Positions 1 through 8,703 of a stretch of DNA of 64,000 bases are shown here, one piece after another (position 1 is the first letter of the stretch; each line of letters starts with the position of its first letter). Origin of the DNA: CAZYFH01 sp964646815 (GTDB taxonomy: Bacteria; Acidobacteriota; Vicinamibacteria; Vicinamibacterales; UBA8438); NCBI GenBank assembly GCA_964646815.1, contig CAZYFH010000017.1, positions 1 to 64,000 of the forward strand. The letters run 5' to 3'. The position numbers were made by a program, and so were the translations under genes. Under the pieces are notes generated by a model. The model worked only from the letters and a program-made list of their open reading frames with translations. It did no database searches and was not told the DNA's origin.

Positions 1-1182
1 CGGCTGCGTCGGCGCATACCACTCGCCCGGCACGTCACCCGGAGGCACGGGCCGTTCTTCGATCGGCCAGACCGGCTCGCCGGTGACGCGGTCGAAGACA
101 TACGTGTACGCCTGCTTCGTCACCACCGCCACCGCCTTGATCGGCCGACCGTCAACCACGATGTCGACCATCACAGGGGCCGCCGTCGCGTCGTAATCCC
201 AGAGCCCGTGGTGGATGAACTGGAAGTGCCAGACCCGCTCACCGGTCGCCACGTTGACACAGACGATGCTCTCCGCGAAGAGGTTGTCGCCGTGCCGATG
301 ACCGCCGTAGAAATCGTTCGTCGGGGTGCCGATCGGCAGATAAACGTAGCCGAGCTCTGGATCGGCGCTCAGCATGCCCCACGCGTTCGTGGATCCGGAA
401 TACTCCCATGATCCGTTCTCCCACGTCTCGTTACCGAATTCGCCCGGCTGCGGGATGGTGTGGAACTCCCACAGCTCCTCGCCGGTCCGCACGTCGAAGC
501 CGCGGACGTCACCGGGCGCGTCGAGCATGTTGCGGGGGCGGTCGTAGATGACCGACCCAATGATGACCACGTCGCCCACGACGATCGGCGTCGACATCAA
601 CTGATAGTCTTCGCGCGGGATCGGCCGGCGGAGTCCCTGCGTGGCATCGATGGCACCATCGGCGCCGAAGTCGGCAATGGGCCGTCCGGTGCGCGCGTCA
701 ATCGCCCACAGATAGGCGTTGCCGGTCGGTAGGAAGATACGGGACTCCTGGCCGTCGGACCAATACGCCACCCCTCGAGCGTTGTAGCCCATGTTCGCCG
801 GCCGTTCGCCTTCCCAGACCCCCGGGTCGAACACCCACAGCGATTCGCCCGTCGCGGCATCGATCGCCGCGGCCTGTGACAGCGACGTCTTAATATAGAG
901 GATGCCATCGGCCAGCACCGGCGTCGCCTTGAAGGAGGCTGGTAGCGATGGCAGCGTCGTCCGGTTGGCCGTCACGACGTCGTTGTCCGGGGATGCCCAG
1001 CGCCAAGCGATCCGAAGCTGATCGACGTTGTCGCGGTCGATCTTGTCGAGCGGCGAGTACTTGGTACTCGCGTGATCGCCGCCGTAGGTAGGCCACTGCC
1101 CCGCGGGCGCGCCCTGCTGCGCGGCGGCGGACGTCGCCGCGAGTAACGCTGCGAGCACGCCGATCCCGATGCGATACGGCAT
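1..1182 (-). CDS. PQQ-dependent dehydrogenase (mGDH-like beta-propeller), C-terminus off the window
   Basis: The first 394 codons of a secreted quinoprotein dehydrogenase, open to the window edge. The start is the ATG at 1182, followed by a signal peptide (MPYRIGIGVLAALLAATSA, then AAAQQG). The mature part begins with the family hallmark GQWPTYGGDHASTKYSPLD and carries repeated propeller motifs such as AAIDAATGESLWVF, plus PTNDFYGGHRHGDNLF and a FIHHGLWDYDATAAP segment. Proteins of this type oxidise sugars, alcohols or polyols in the periplasm and pass electrons to quinone or cytochrome; the substrate cannot be read here. It lies 46 bp downstream of a very similar copy on the same strand, so the two look like a tandem duplication. 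The frame stays open over the whole visible length. Confidence 0.9.
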   Translation of the reverse strand, partial: MPYRIGIGVLAALLAATSAAAQQGAPAGQWPTYGGDHASTKYSPLDKIDRDNVDQLRIAWRWASPDNDVVTANRTTLPSLPASFKATPVLADGILYIKTSLSQAAAIDAATGESLWVFDPGVWEGERPANMGYNARGVAYWSDGQESRIFLPTGNAYLWAIDARTGRPIADFGADGAIDATQGLRRPIPREDYQLMSTPIVVGDVVIIGSVIYDRPRNMLDAPGDVRGFDVRTGEELWEFHTIPQPGEFGNETWENGSWEYSGSTNAWGMLSADPELGYVYLPIGTPTNDFYGGHRHGDNLFAESIVCVNVATGERVWHFQFIHHGLWDYDATAAPVMVDIVVDGRPIKAVAVVTKQAYTYVFDRVTGEPVWPIEERPVPPGDVPGEWYAPTQP

Positions 1183-1228
1183 GGAGACCCCCAGTCCGTG
1201 TACGAGTATTGTCTGACGATCGCCGGCG

Positions 1229-3208
1229 CTACTCGAGCGCAAGTGCTAGCAGGCCAGCCTCATTGGCAGTGCCATACGCCGTCACGATGAACTGCTTCCC
1301 ATTCTGCATGTAGGTCATCGGTGTACCCGTCGGCGCCACGTCGAGCTCCACCGCGTGAACCGTCTTGCCGGTGGCCTTGTCGAAGGCGAGCAGAAACGGC
1401 GTGGCGGACAACGCGGGCGTCAACGCTTGGTCCGCGGGCCTACGGAAGTCGAGATCCGGGCTGTCCCTCCGCCCACGGAACCCGAGAAACAGCAGCGTCT
1501 TCGTCAGCAGCGGTCCGGTATAGGAGCCACCGCCGAGCGGGCCCGGATCGGGAACGCCCATGTCGATCAGCTCTCGTCGCGGGCCGTCGCCGAGCGGGAC
1601 CACCCACGCGCGCGTCCCATCATTAAGGTCGAACGCGCTGAGCCGCACGTACGGCGGCTTCCAGAGCGGCAGGCCCCGTGGACCTTGCAGGCGCGCGCCG
1701 CGTCCCGGCTGATAGCGCATGTCCGAACGGCTGGGGTCGGGTGGCTCGAGCTGAACGACAGTGGGCGCGGTGCGCGACGGGACGTAGAGCCAGCCGGTCT
1801 CGGGATCGACCGCCGCGCCGTGCCAGTTCGCGCCGCCGCCCGCGCCCGGCATCAGGATCGTCCCCCGTTTGCCGTCGTCCACCAGCGTGATCGGCTCGAA
1901 GATCGGCCCGTAGACGAACTCGTTCAGGATCTCGACCGCCTCCGCGCGCAGCTCCGGTGTGAAATCGATGAGGGAGTCGACCGAAACCCCCTGGCGGTCG
2001 AACGGCGGCGGCTTCGTCGGGTGCGGTTGCGTCGGCGAGTACCACTCGCCCGGCACGTCACCACGCTTCACCGGCCGCTCCTCGATCGGCCAGACGGGCT
2101 CGCCGGTCACCCGGTCGAACACGTACGTGTACGCCTGTTTGGTCACCACCGCCACCGCCTTGATCGGCCGCCCATCGACCACGATATCGACGAGCGCCGG
2201 CGCGGCGGTCGCGTCGTAGTCCCACAACCCGTGATGGATGAATTGGAAGTGCCAGACCCGCTCGCCGGTCGCAGCATCGAGGCAGACGATGCTCTCCGCG
2301 AACATGTTGTCGCCGTGCCGATGGCCGCCGTAATAGTCGTTCGTCGGTGTCCCAATCGGGAGGTAGACGTAGCCGAGCTCCGTGTCGGCCGTCAGCATGC
2401 CCCAGGCGTTCGTCGCCCCGGAGTATTCCCAGGAGCCGTCCTCCCATGTCTCGTTCCCGAACTCGCCCGGCTGCGGAACGGTGTGGAATTCCCACAGCTC
2501 TTCCCCGGTCCGCACGTCGAAGCCGCGCACGTCACCTGGCGCATCGAGCTTAGACTGTGGTCGGTCCATGATGACCGACCCGATGACGACCACATCGCCG
2601 ACGACGATCGGCGCCGACATTAACTGATAATCCTCGCGCGGAATCGGGCGACGGAGCCCCTGCGTCGCATCGATCGCGCCGTCGGCGCCGAAATCGGCAA
2701 TCGGCCGGCCGGTCCGCGCGTCGATCGCCCACAGGTACGCGTTGCCGGTCGGCAGGAAGATGCGGGCGTCCCGGCCGTCTGACCAGTACGCCACGCCCCG
2801 CGAGTTATAGCCGGTGTTCGCCGGGCGCCACTCCTCCCAGCTCCCGGGGTCGAACACCCAGAGCGTCTCGCCGGTCGCGGCGTCGATCGCAGCGGCCTGT
2901 GACATCGACGTCTTGATGTACAGCACGCCGTCAGCGAGCACCGGCGTCGACTTGAACGCGGCCGGCAGCGTCGGCAGCGTCGTGCGGTTGTCGGTCACGA
3001 CGACGTTGTCAGGTGAATCCCAGCGCCAGACGACCCCGAGGCGTTCGACCGTCTCGGCATCGATCTGATCGAGTGGCGAGTACTTGGTGCTGCCGTGATC
3101 GCCTCCGTAGGCGGGCCACTGACCGGGTGGGGTTCCTTGCTGCGCGAAGGCGGACGACGACCAGAACAGACCCGCCGCCAGAACGGAAACGTGGACGCGC
3201 TGTCGCAT
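1229..3208 (-). CDS. PQQ-dependent dehydrogenase (mGDH-like beta-propeller)
   Basis: A complete 659-residue secreted quinoprotein dehydrogenase. I chose the ATG at 3208 because it begins a signal peptide (MRQRVHVSVLAAGLFWSSS, then AFAQQG); the frame is open further upstream to a TTG but that extension has no family similarity. Visible motifs are QWPAYGGDHGSTKYSPLDQ, YIKTSMSQAAAIDAATGE, PTNDYYGGHRHGDNMF and HHGLWDYDATAAP, all typical of the membrane glucose/quinate dehydrogenase-like PQQ family. Length and closing blade (GKQFIVTAYG near the C-terminus) are normal. It is the upstream copy of a tandem pair with the gene at 1-1182; the aligned parts are nearly identical over long stretches. Substrate is unknown. 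Confidence 0.92.
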   Translation of the reverse strand: MRQRVHVSVLAAGLFWSSSAFAQQGTPPGQWPAYGGDHGSTKYSPLDQIDAETVERLGVVWRWDSPDNVVVTDNRTTLPTLPAAFKSTPVLADGVLYIKTSMSQAAAIDAATGETLWVFDPGSWEEWRPANTGYNSRGVAYWSDGRDARIFLPTGNAYLWAIDARTGRPIADFGADGAIDATQGLRRPIPREDYQLMSAPIVVGDVVVIGSVIMDRPQSKLDAPGDVRGFDVRTGEELWEFHTVPQPGEFGNETWEDGSWEYSGATNAWGMLTADTELGYVYLPIGTPTNDYYGGHRHGDNMFAESIVCLDAATGERVWHFQFIHHGLWDYDATAAPALVDIVVDGRPIKAVAVVTKQAYTYVFDRVTGEPVWPIEERPVKRGDVPGEWYSPTQPHPTKPPPFDRQGVSVDSLIDFTPELRAEAVEILNEFVYGPIFEPITLVDDGKRGTILMPGAGGGANWHGAAVDPETGWLYVPSRTAPTVVQLEPPDPSRSDMRYQPGRGARLQGPRGLPLWKPPYVRLSAFDLNDGTRAWVVPLGDGPRRELIDMGVPDPGPLGGGSYTGPLLTKTLLFLGFRGRRDSPDLDFRRPADQALTPALSATPFLLAFDKATGKTVHAVELDVAPTGTPMTYMQNGKQFIVTAYGTANEAGLLALALE

Positions 3209-3254
3209 GGGGACCCCCTGAGTGCCCCATAGTATCGCCCGAACCTGGCGGACG

Positions 3255-3560
3255 CTACTCGGCTCGCAGTGCTGTGATCGGGTCGACGGCCATCGCCCGC
3301 CGCGCGGGAGCAGAGGACGCAAGGAGCGCCACGCTCAGCAAGACGGCATTGACGCTACCGAAGGCAACGACATCAGTTGAGCTGACACCGTAGAGCAGAC
3401 TCCGAAGCAGCCGGCTCGTCTCAAACGACCCGATCAGAGCGGCAGTGACACCGGACGGCGCCAGCACCATGCCGTGCCGTGCCGGATGACGAGACCGAAG
3501 ATCTCGCTCCGCTGCGCGCCGAGCGCCAGCCGGACGCCGAGCTCGCGTCGCCGCCGGCAT
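3255..3560 (-). pseudogene. C-terminal remnant of a MacB/FtsX-type (ADOP) permease
   Basis: Only the last ~100 residues of an acidobacterial ABC-type permease remain. The C-terminal part reads LLRSLLYGVSSTDVVAFGS, a hydrophobic segment, then APARRAMAVDPITALRAE, the standard ending of this family. The conserved stretch just before (RRELGVRLALGAQRSEIF) lies in a different frame. The frame change coincides with a 5-bp tandem duplication (ggcacggcac on the minus strand) near 3474-3485. The ABC-type core, periplasmic domain and first membrane helices are absent, and the fragment abuts another gene fragment. This is a dead remnant, not a functional transporter. Confidence 0.75.
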
Positions 3561-3571
3561 CCAGAGCGCGA

Positions 3572-3949
3572 TCATCCCCACCGTCCTTCCTGCCGAGCCT
3601 TCTCGATCAGTTCAGACAGCAATTTCAGGCCTGCCTCGGACAACGTCGCCTGATCGAACAGCGCGGCCAACACCTCCTTGGTCGATCCCTCGAAAAGCGT
3701 CTGCATAACCTGAGTGAGCGCGGAGCGGCGGGTCTTCTCGGGTGGCAGCGTTGACAGGAACACATATGGTTCCCGCACCGACCTGAGCTCGTCCACGGAC
3801 GCCGGTCGAGCGGGTGCCAATTGCGTCGCTGCAGGCGCCCGCCGGTCAGTGACCCCATACTGGCACCCGAGCGCTCCCATCACCCCAAACAGGAGACTCC
3901 ACAACAAGGTAGGACGCGACCGAGGAGGATGACCGCCCACCACGTGCAC
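3572..3949 (-). pseudogene. BlaI/MecI-like repressor C-terminal fragment behind an unrelated lipoprotein-like N-terminus
   Basis: The open frame encodes 125 residues. Residues ~65-120 (EPYVFLSTLPPEKTRRSA, then QTLFEGSTKEVLAALFD and a closing LSEAGLKLLSELIEKA helix) resemble the dimerisation half of BlaI/MecI/CopY repressors. The winged-helix DNA-binding half is missing. In its place is a hydrophobic segment ending in GALGC, which looks like a lipoprotein signal, and a Pro/Ala-rich linker. The simplest reading is a deletion that joined two unrelated genes, next to the permease remnant. An expressed lipoprotein that kept the dimerisation fold is possible but less likely. The only start at the listed position is GTG. 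Confidence 0.5.
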
Positions 3950-4056
3950 CGCACGGATTCTGGGTCCACGGCCCGCGAGCCTAGTGGACCGCGATCGGGC
4001 CAGGCGTCGAGTGCGTAACGGGAACGAATCGGTCGGGTCCGTGACGACAAACCGGC

Positions 4057-4938
4057 TTAGGAAGACCGTCGTTCCGCAGCGGCCTGCGCTCGCTGGAGGT
4101 AACCGCTCACGTTCACGCGCGCACAGAACTCGAAGAACGCCGGCCGCGGACCAGTCCAGCGCAACTCGTCCACGTCGTCGAACACCGGCAGGTCACGTCG
4201 CAACATGGCGAGATCCTTGAACAGCGCCGCCTCCTCCCGGTGGGCGGCCAGGGTGCGCGCCAGCGACGCGGCGCCGCGCACCCTCACATCCCACACGCGG
4301 GGATCGTCCGGGATCGACTCGAGGTGCTCGTAGCAGGCGAGTACCGCGGACGCCGACTTAGCACCCCACCCGCGCAGTCCCGGGAACCCATCGGCTGAAT
4401 CGCCCATCAGCGCCAGGTAATCAGGAATAGATGGCGGGGCGACACCGAATCGCTCACGCACGCCGTCGGCATCCCGCACGATTCCGGCGCGACGATCGAA
4501 CTGCACGATGCGTCGGCCGTCGACCATTTGCGCGAGATCCTTGTCCGGCGTACAGATGAAGACCTGTTCGACGCGCGCATCGCTGGCGGCGCGGACGGCC
4601 GCGGACGCGAGCGCGTCGTCCGCCTCGTGTTTGACCGTCTTCCAGACGACGATTCCCAGCGCCTCGAGTGCCTCTTCGAGCGGATGGAACTGGGCGAGCA
4701 GCGTGGGGTCGATGCCCTCGCCGGTCTTGTAACCAGGCCAGAGCTCGTTCCGAAACGACTGGATCACGTGGTCGGTTGCCACGCCGATGTGCGTCACCTG
4801 CTCTTCCAGCATCGAGAGCAGCGAGCCGACGACGCCGCGCACCGCACCCATCTCGCTTCCGGCGGCATCGACAACGGGCGGCACGGCGTAGAAGTGTCGA
4901 AACAGCTCGTAGGTGCCGTCGATGAGGAAAACGTTCAT
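4057..4938 (-). CDS. 5'-3' exonuclease (FEN / Pol I N-terminal type)
   Basis: A 293-residue stand-alone 5'-3' exonuclease of the flap endonuclease family, which cleaves 5' ends or flaps of DNA using two metal ions. Metal-binding acidic motifs are visible: FLIDGTYELFR at the N-terminus, KHEADDALAS near residue 104 and CTPDKDLAQMV near 130. The helix-3-turn-helix DNA-binding region is DYLALMGDSADGFPGLRGWG near 172-192. Length fits the stand-alone class; there is no polymerase domain. It sits 97 bp downstream of rpoD on the same strand and may share its transcript. The ATG at 4938 gives the canonical N-terminus. Confidence 0.92.
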   Translation of the reverse strand: MNVFLIDGTYELFRHFYAVPPVVDAAGSEMGAVRGVVGSLLSMLEEQVTHIGVATDHVIQSFRNELWPGYKTGEGIDPTLLAQFHPLEEALEALGIVVWKTVKHEADDALASAAVRAASDARVEQVFICTPDKDLAQMVDGRRIVQFDRRAGIVRDADGVRERFGVAPPSIPDYLALMGDSADGFPGLRGWGAKSASAVLACYEHLESIPDDPRVWDVRVRGAASLARTLAAHREEAALFKDLAMLRRDLPVFDDVDELRWTGPRPAFFEFCARVNVSGYLQRAQAAAERRSS

Positions 4939-5035
4939 CGGACCCTATTCTCTAGGGCCTGGCGGATGGAGGCTGGGAGAGGGGGTCCAGGTCACCGACG
5001 GGCTGACGCGACAGGCCGCCGCGCCAGAACGCGTC

Positions 5036-6757
5036 TTACGCGACTCCCTGATCGGCCAGCTCAGCCGCTTCCCGGCGCCGGCCGGACCGCTGGCCACGGC
5101 GAGGCTCGACGAAGGAACTGAGTCGGCGGCTCAGCGACGGATCGCGAAGCTTGCGCAGCGCGGCCGCTTCGATTTGGCGAATCCGTTCGCGCGTCAAGGA
5201 GAACTTCTCTCCGAGCTCGGCGAGTGTCGGCTCGGCTCCATCGCTCAGACCGAACCGCATCCGAATGACCTCGCGCTCCTTCGGGCTGAGGGTCTCGAGC
5301 ACCGACTCCGTCTGACGCCGCAAGTCAAAAGCGACCGTCGCTTCGGCGGGGTTGACCGCCTGCCGGTCTTCAATGAAGTCGCCGAACTGGCTTTCATCAC
5401 TATCACCGATCGGCGCGTCGAGCGACACGACCGTCTGCGCGATCTTCCGCGCTTTTCGCACGACTGACAACGGTAGGTCGGCGCGCTCGGCCAGCTCGTT
5501 CGGGGTCGGCTCGCGGCCGAGGTCACGCGTCAATGTCTGCATCGCGCGATTCAGCTTGTTGAGCGTCTCGATCATGTGGACCGGAATCCGAATCGTACGA
5601 GCCTGATCCGCGATGGCGCGCGTGATCGCCTGCCGAATCCACCACGTGGCGTAGGTCGAGAACTTGAAGCCACGGCGGTAGTCGAACTTATCGACCGCGC
5701 GCATCAGTCCGATGTTGCCTTCCTGGATGAGATCGAGGAACGCGAGACCCCGGTTGACGTATTTCTTAGCGACCGAGACGACGAGGCGCAGGTTAGCCTC
5801 GGTGAGTTCCTTCCGCGCCTTGTCCCCCTCTACGACGCCGCGCCGGATCGACTTCTGGATGACGGTCAGATCCGCTGCCGTCTCACCGAGGTCCTTCTTG
5901 CACTCCGAGAGCTCGCGCCGCGCCTCACGCAGGCCGGGGCTCACGGCCGACCGCTGCCCGCGGCGGCCGATCGCCGGGGACTGACGGCTCAGGTGCTCGA
6001 CCCGGCGTTCCGCCCGCAGCAGCGTCGCGGCGGCCGACTCGACGCACTCGATCAGCGAACGACGCACGGCCGGCGTGAACTTGATGTGCCGGATGGTGTG
6101 CGACACCGCGATCCGGGCCCGCGCGACGCGCCACAAGGTGCGGGTGGACGGACGACGGCGGCGTTTGCGGACCGCAGCGGCACGCGCCTCCCGGCGCGCT
6201 AACTCCTTGAGCGAGTCGCGTACGGCATCTGCGTCGGTCAAGAACCGTTTGACGCGATTGGCCAGCTGGCGCTGCGACAACTCGGTGTCGGGCATCACAA
6301 TGGTGTCGCGCAACGTGCGGTCGCCAGCGCGCAACTGATCGGCGAAATGACTGACTCGGTGCGCGGCGATAAGACTTCGCGACAACGCCCTCATGATCCG
6401 CAGCTCGCCGCGCTCGATGCGCTTGGCGATCGCGACCTCGCCCTCGCGAGTGAGCAGCGGCACGCGGCTCATCTGACGCAGGTAGGTCCGGACGAGATCC
6501 TGACCCTGATCCTCCTCGTGCGATGCGATCTGTGGCTCCCGAGGGCGCGCAGCCGGGCGCCGTTTCGGGTCGGCGACCTGTTCTGCGCCGTCGACCTCGA
6601 CGCCCTGGCCCTCAAGGTCCTGCAGCAACGCGCTCAGATCCTCGACGTCGAGATCGGCTGGGGTGCGCTCCAGCACCTGATCGAGCGTCACGAACCCACG
6701 CCCAGCGCCCAGAGTCACGAGTTCACGAACGATGTCCTGGCGTTCCTGTGTCAGCAA
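5036..6757 (-). CDS. rpoD: RNA polymerase primary sigma factor (sigma-70, RpoD)
   Basis: A 573-residue primary sigma factor. In order: a region 1.1-like N-terminus; region 1.2 (DLVRTYLRQMSRVPLLTREG, ~82-100); a non-conserved Arg-rich linker; region 2 with LVVSVAKKYVNRGLAFLDLI and TYATWWIRQAITRAIADQ; region 3; and region 4.2 with FSLTRERIRQIEAAALRKLR close to the C-terminus. It directs core polymerase to housekeeping promoters. Translation appears to begin at TTG (6757-6755), preceded about 8 bases upstream by a GAGGGAGAG Shine-Dalgarno-like sequence. The usual dnaG neighbour is absent; downstream is the exonuclease gene. The first start could be a few codons different. Confidence 0.96.
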   Translation of the reverse strand: MLTQERQDIVRELVTLGAGRGFVTLDQVLERTPADLDVEDLSALLQDLEGQGVEVDGAEQVADPKRRPAARPREPQIASHEEDQGQDLVRTYLRQMSRVPLLTREGEVAIAKRIERGELRIMRALSRSLIAAHRVSHFADQLRAGDRTLRDTIVMPDTELSQRQLANRVKRFLTDADAVRDSLKELARREARAAAVRKRRRRPSTRTLWRVARARIAVSHTIRHIKFTPAVRRSLIECVESAAATLLRAERRVEHLSRQSPAIGRRGQRSAVSPGLREARRELSECKKDLGETAADLTVIQKSIRRGVVEGDKARKELTEANLRLVVSVAKKYVNRGLAFLDLIQEGNIGLMRAVDKFDYRRGFKFSTYATWWIRQAITRAIADQARTIRIPVHMIETLNKLNRAMQTLTRDLGREPTPNELAERADLPLSVVRKARKIAQTVVSLDAPIGDSDESQFGDFIEDRQAVNPAEATVAFDLRRQTESVLETLSPKEREVIRMRFGLSDGAEPTLAELGEKFSLTRERIRQIEAAALRKLRDPSLSRRLSSFVEPRRGQRSGRRREAAELADQGVA

Positions 6758-7149
6758 GTGCCAACTCTCCCTCTATATACATATCGGCACCGCGTCAGGA
6801 AAACGACGCCGATGCCGGACAAACCCCTCCCCGCTTGTTAGGACGACACAGGAAGGCGCACGGTTTCTGCGAAAGTCGCTTATTGTATCAATAATTTGCT
6901 ACTAATTGCGACACTTTTGGGCTTATCACCTAAGGCAGCGAGGGAAAGCACGACACGCATGATCGCGTTGCGAGTTCGGGCAGACACGGAGGGTTAGTCG
7001 GGTGACTACTAGCGCCTCTTCCGTGCGAGACGCGTTGGCAGGGCCTTTTGTTCGCTGACATAGCCGACCAGGCGGCGGCCGCGCGACGGCGCCTTCTTCC
7101 GTCATCATCCTGCGCGAAGTTGACGGACCCGCGCCTGTCTGGCGGCGGG
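6758..7149. other. Non-coding stretch upstream of rpoD
   Basis: No supported gene. The part around 6865-6930 is clearly more AT-rich than its surroundings and holds a minus-strand TACAAT hexamer that could be a -10 element for rpoD, but I see no matching -35 at normal spacing. The rest is GC-rich sequence beyond the end of the decayed MpaB-like gene. Confidence 0.4.
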
Positions 7150-7937
7150 CTACTCCCAGAACCGTAGCGGCACCAGATGACGGACACCCCGCAGCACGAG
7201 GCCCGCATAACGAAGTGCCCGCTCGCGGCGAACGTTCCACGGCAGGCCGTAGGCGCTCCGCAGCGCCTCGGGCAGTAATCCGACGGTTATTATGCGATCG
7301 AAGTCCATCGCCGGCCAACCGGCCGCCAGGTGGGCTCAGCAGGGCAACCGCGAGGTCGCGCGCTGTGTCGGTGACGACGAGCCGGCCGCTCTGATGGATG
7401 TCGTCCAGGCACCCCGCAACTGCTGCCGCCGTCTGCGGCAACCCGTCGGCCCGTACGAGGAGTGGTCCGACCGCGGCCGCTTCGGCGCAGTACTGACCCT
7501 CTTCTTCATCGGTCGTCAGCGTGCCGGCGAACAGCCGGTATGTCCGTAGCTGGCTATCGACAAGCGTCGCGTGCACCCAGGTGAGCAAGGTGGGGTCGGC
7601 AGCGGAGTAGTGCGTGCCCGCCCGAAACAGCCCAACCGTGTCCGGGAGACGCCCGTGCGCCCGCGCGTGGAGCGCATTGATCTGGGCGGCGGCCCGACGC
7701 ACCTCCGGCTCGTTTCCGAACGTCAACGACAGCATCGCGCCAATCGTGCGGCGCATCCGTCGAAACTAGGCGAGGGCACCAGCCTCGAATTCGCTTTGGT
7801 GCGCGACTGCCGCGGCGACCAGAGGGTGCGCGATCTGGATCAAGATCGCACGACCCCCATCCGAGCACCACGACCGCCTCGCTGTTGACGCGACGCGAGA
7901 ATACCGCGGTGTTTGCAACAAGGAGTGCAGGCAGCAC
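7150..7937 (-). pseudogene. MpaB/DUF2236-family oxygenase, inactivated by three lesions
   Basis: Reading across three frames recovers a nearly full-length DUF2236 (latex-clearing/MpaB-type haem oxygenase) protein. The N-terminus is RRVNSEAVVVLGWG. A frame change at a run of five C bases (7854-7858) leads into RAILIQIAHPLVAAAVAHQS. An in-frame TAG at 7766-7768 interrupts just before RRMRRTIGAMLSLTFGNEPE. After ARDLAVALLSPPGGRL another shift near 7312-7320 leads to WPAMDFDRIITVGLLPEALR and ends in PLRFWE at 7150. The homopolymer shift could be a sequencing error, but the stop codon and the second shift make a true pseudogene more likely. Its start would be GTG at 7937. Confidence 0.8.
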
Positions 7938-8017
7938 CTAGAGTTGCGCAACCCACTTGCGAACCCCAGCTAACGATCCAATCACCTGAAGATCGACGTT
8001 CAAAACTCGGAGACGAC

Positions 8018-8671
8018 GTGAGCGGTCAGACAACGATCAAGCCGAACCCGAACGGAACCTACCTCGTCACCAACTGCCGTCTCCTCAAGGGCATGATGAG
8101 CGGCAAGGAGTACGCCACGGAAGGAACGGTGGTGCTGTGCCGTTGTGGCGGCTCGCAGAACAAGCCGTATTACGACGGCACCCACAAGACCAACGGCTTC
8201 TCTGGCGAAAAGGCGGCCGATCGGGCGCCCGACAGACGGGAAAGGCACACCGGCGACGGCGTGACCATCCACGACAACCGCGGCATCTTCGCCCACGCCG
8301 GCCGCTGCACCGATGGGCTCAAGGCGGTGTTCAGCCTCGGCGAGGAGTCCTGGATCAACGCACGCGCAGAGCCGCCGCAGGCGATCGTCGAAACGATCGA
8401 GCCGTGCCCGTCGGGAGCACTCAGCTACACCACAGGCGACGCGGAGCATCGCGACCGCGAGAGCGACCCGATGGTGGTCATCGTGCCGAACGGGCTGTAT
8501 GCGGTGAAGGGCAGCGCCGATTGTCAGGGCGCCGACTTAGGGGAAGGGGCATCACGCGAGCATTTCACGCTGTGCCGGTGCGGCCAGAGCAAGAACAAGC
8601 CATTCTGCAGCGGCGCGCACTGGTATCACCAGTTCGACGAGCACGCCCCGAAGCCCGACGCCCAACCTTAG
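8018..8671 (+). CDS. CDGSH / mono-cluster 4Fe-4S iron-sulphur protein with missing ligands
   Basis: A 217-residue protein with three iron-sulphur modules: CDGSH-type 1 (CRCGGSQNKPYYDGTH, residues 41-56), a divergent ferredoxin-like domain (~80-140, GIFAHAGRCTDGLKAVF through EPCPSGALSY) and CDGSH-type 2 (CRCGQSKNKPFCSGAH, 186-201). The family consensus is CxCx2(S/T)x3PxCDGxH. Module 1 has Tyr52 where the third Cys belongs, and the middle domain has Phe where the family usually reads GICAHAG, so only module 2 keeps all four ligands. Such proteins bind [2Fe-2S] or [4Fe-4S] clusters for redox or cluster transfer. I chose GTG 8018 because it follows a GGAG Shine-Dalgarno site at the right spacing; the frame is open upstream without similarity. 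Confidence 0.85.
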   Translation: MSGQTTIKPNPNGTYLVTNCRLLKGMMSGKEYATEGTVVLCRCGGSQNKPYYDGTHKTNGFSGEKAADRAPDRRERHTGDGVTIHDNRGIFAHAGRCTDGLKAVFSLGEESWINARAEPPQAIVETIEPCPSGALSYTTGDAEHRDRESDPMVVIVPNGLYAVKGSADCQGADLGEGASREHFTLCRCGQSKNKPFCSGAHWYHQFDEHAPKPDAQP

Positions 8672-8703
8672 TCAGGACCGCCTCGCGGCCGCCGGGGCCG
8701 CGC

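Noticed and set aside
1355..2623. Long plus-strand open frame (422 codons) opposite the second quinoprotein gene
   Set aside because: Arg/Pro-rich shadow of the real minus-strand gene, no family similarity; a product of high GC.
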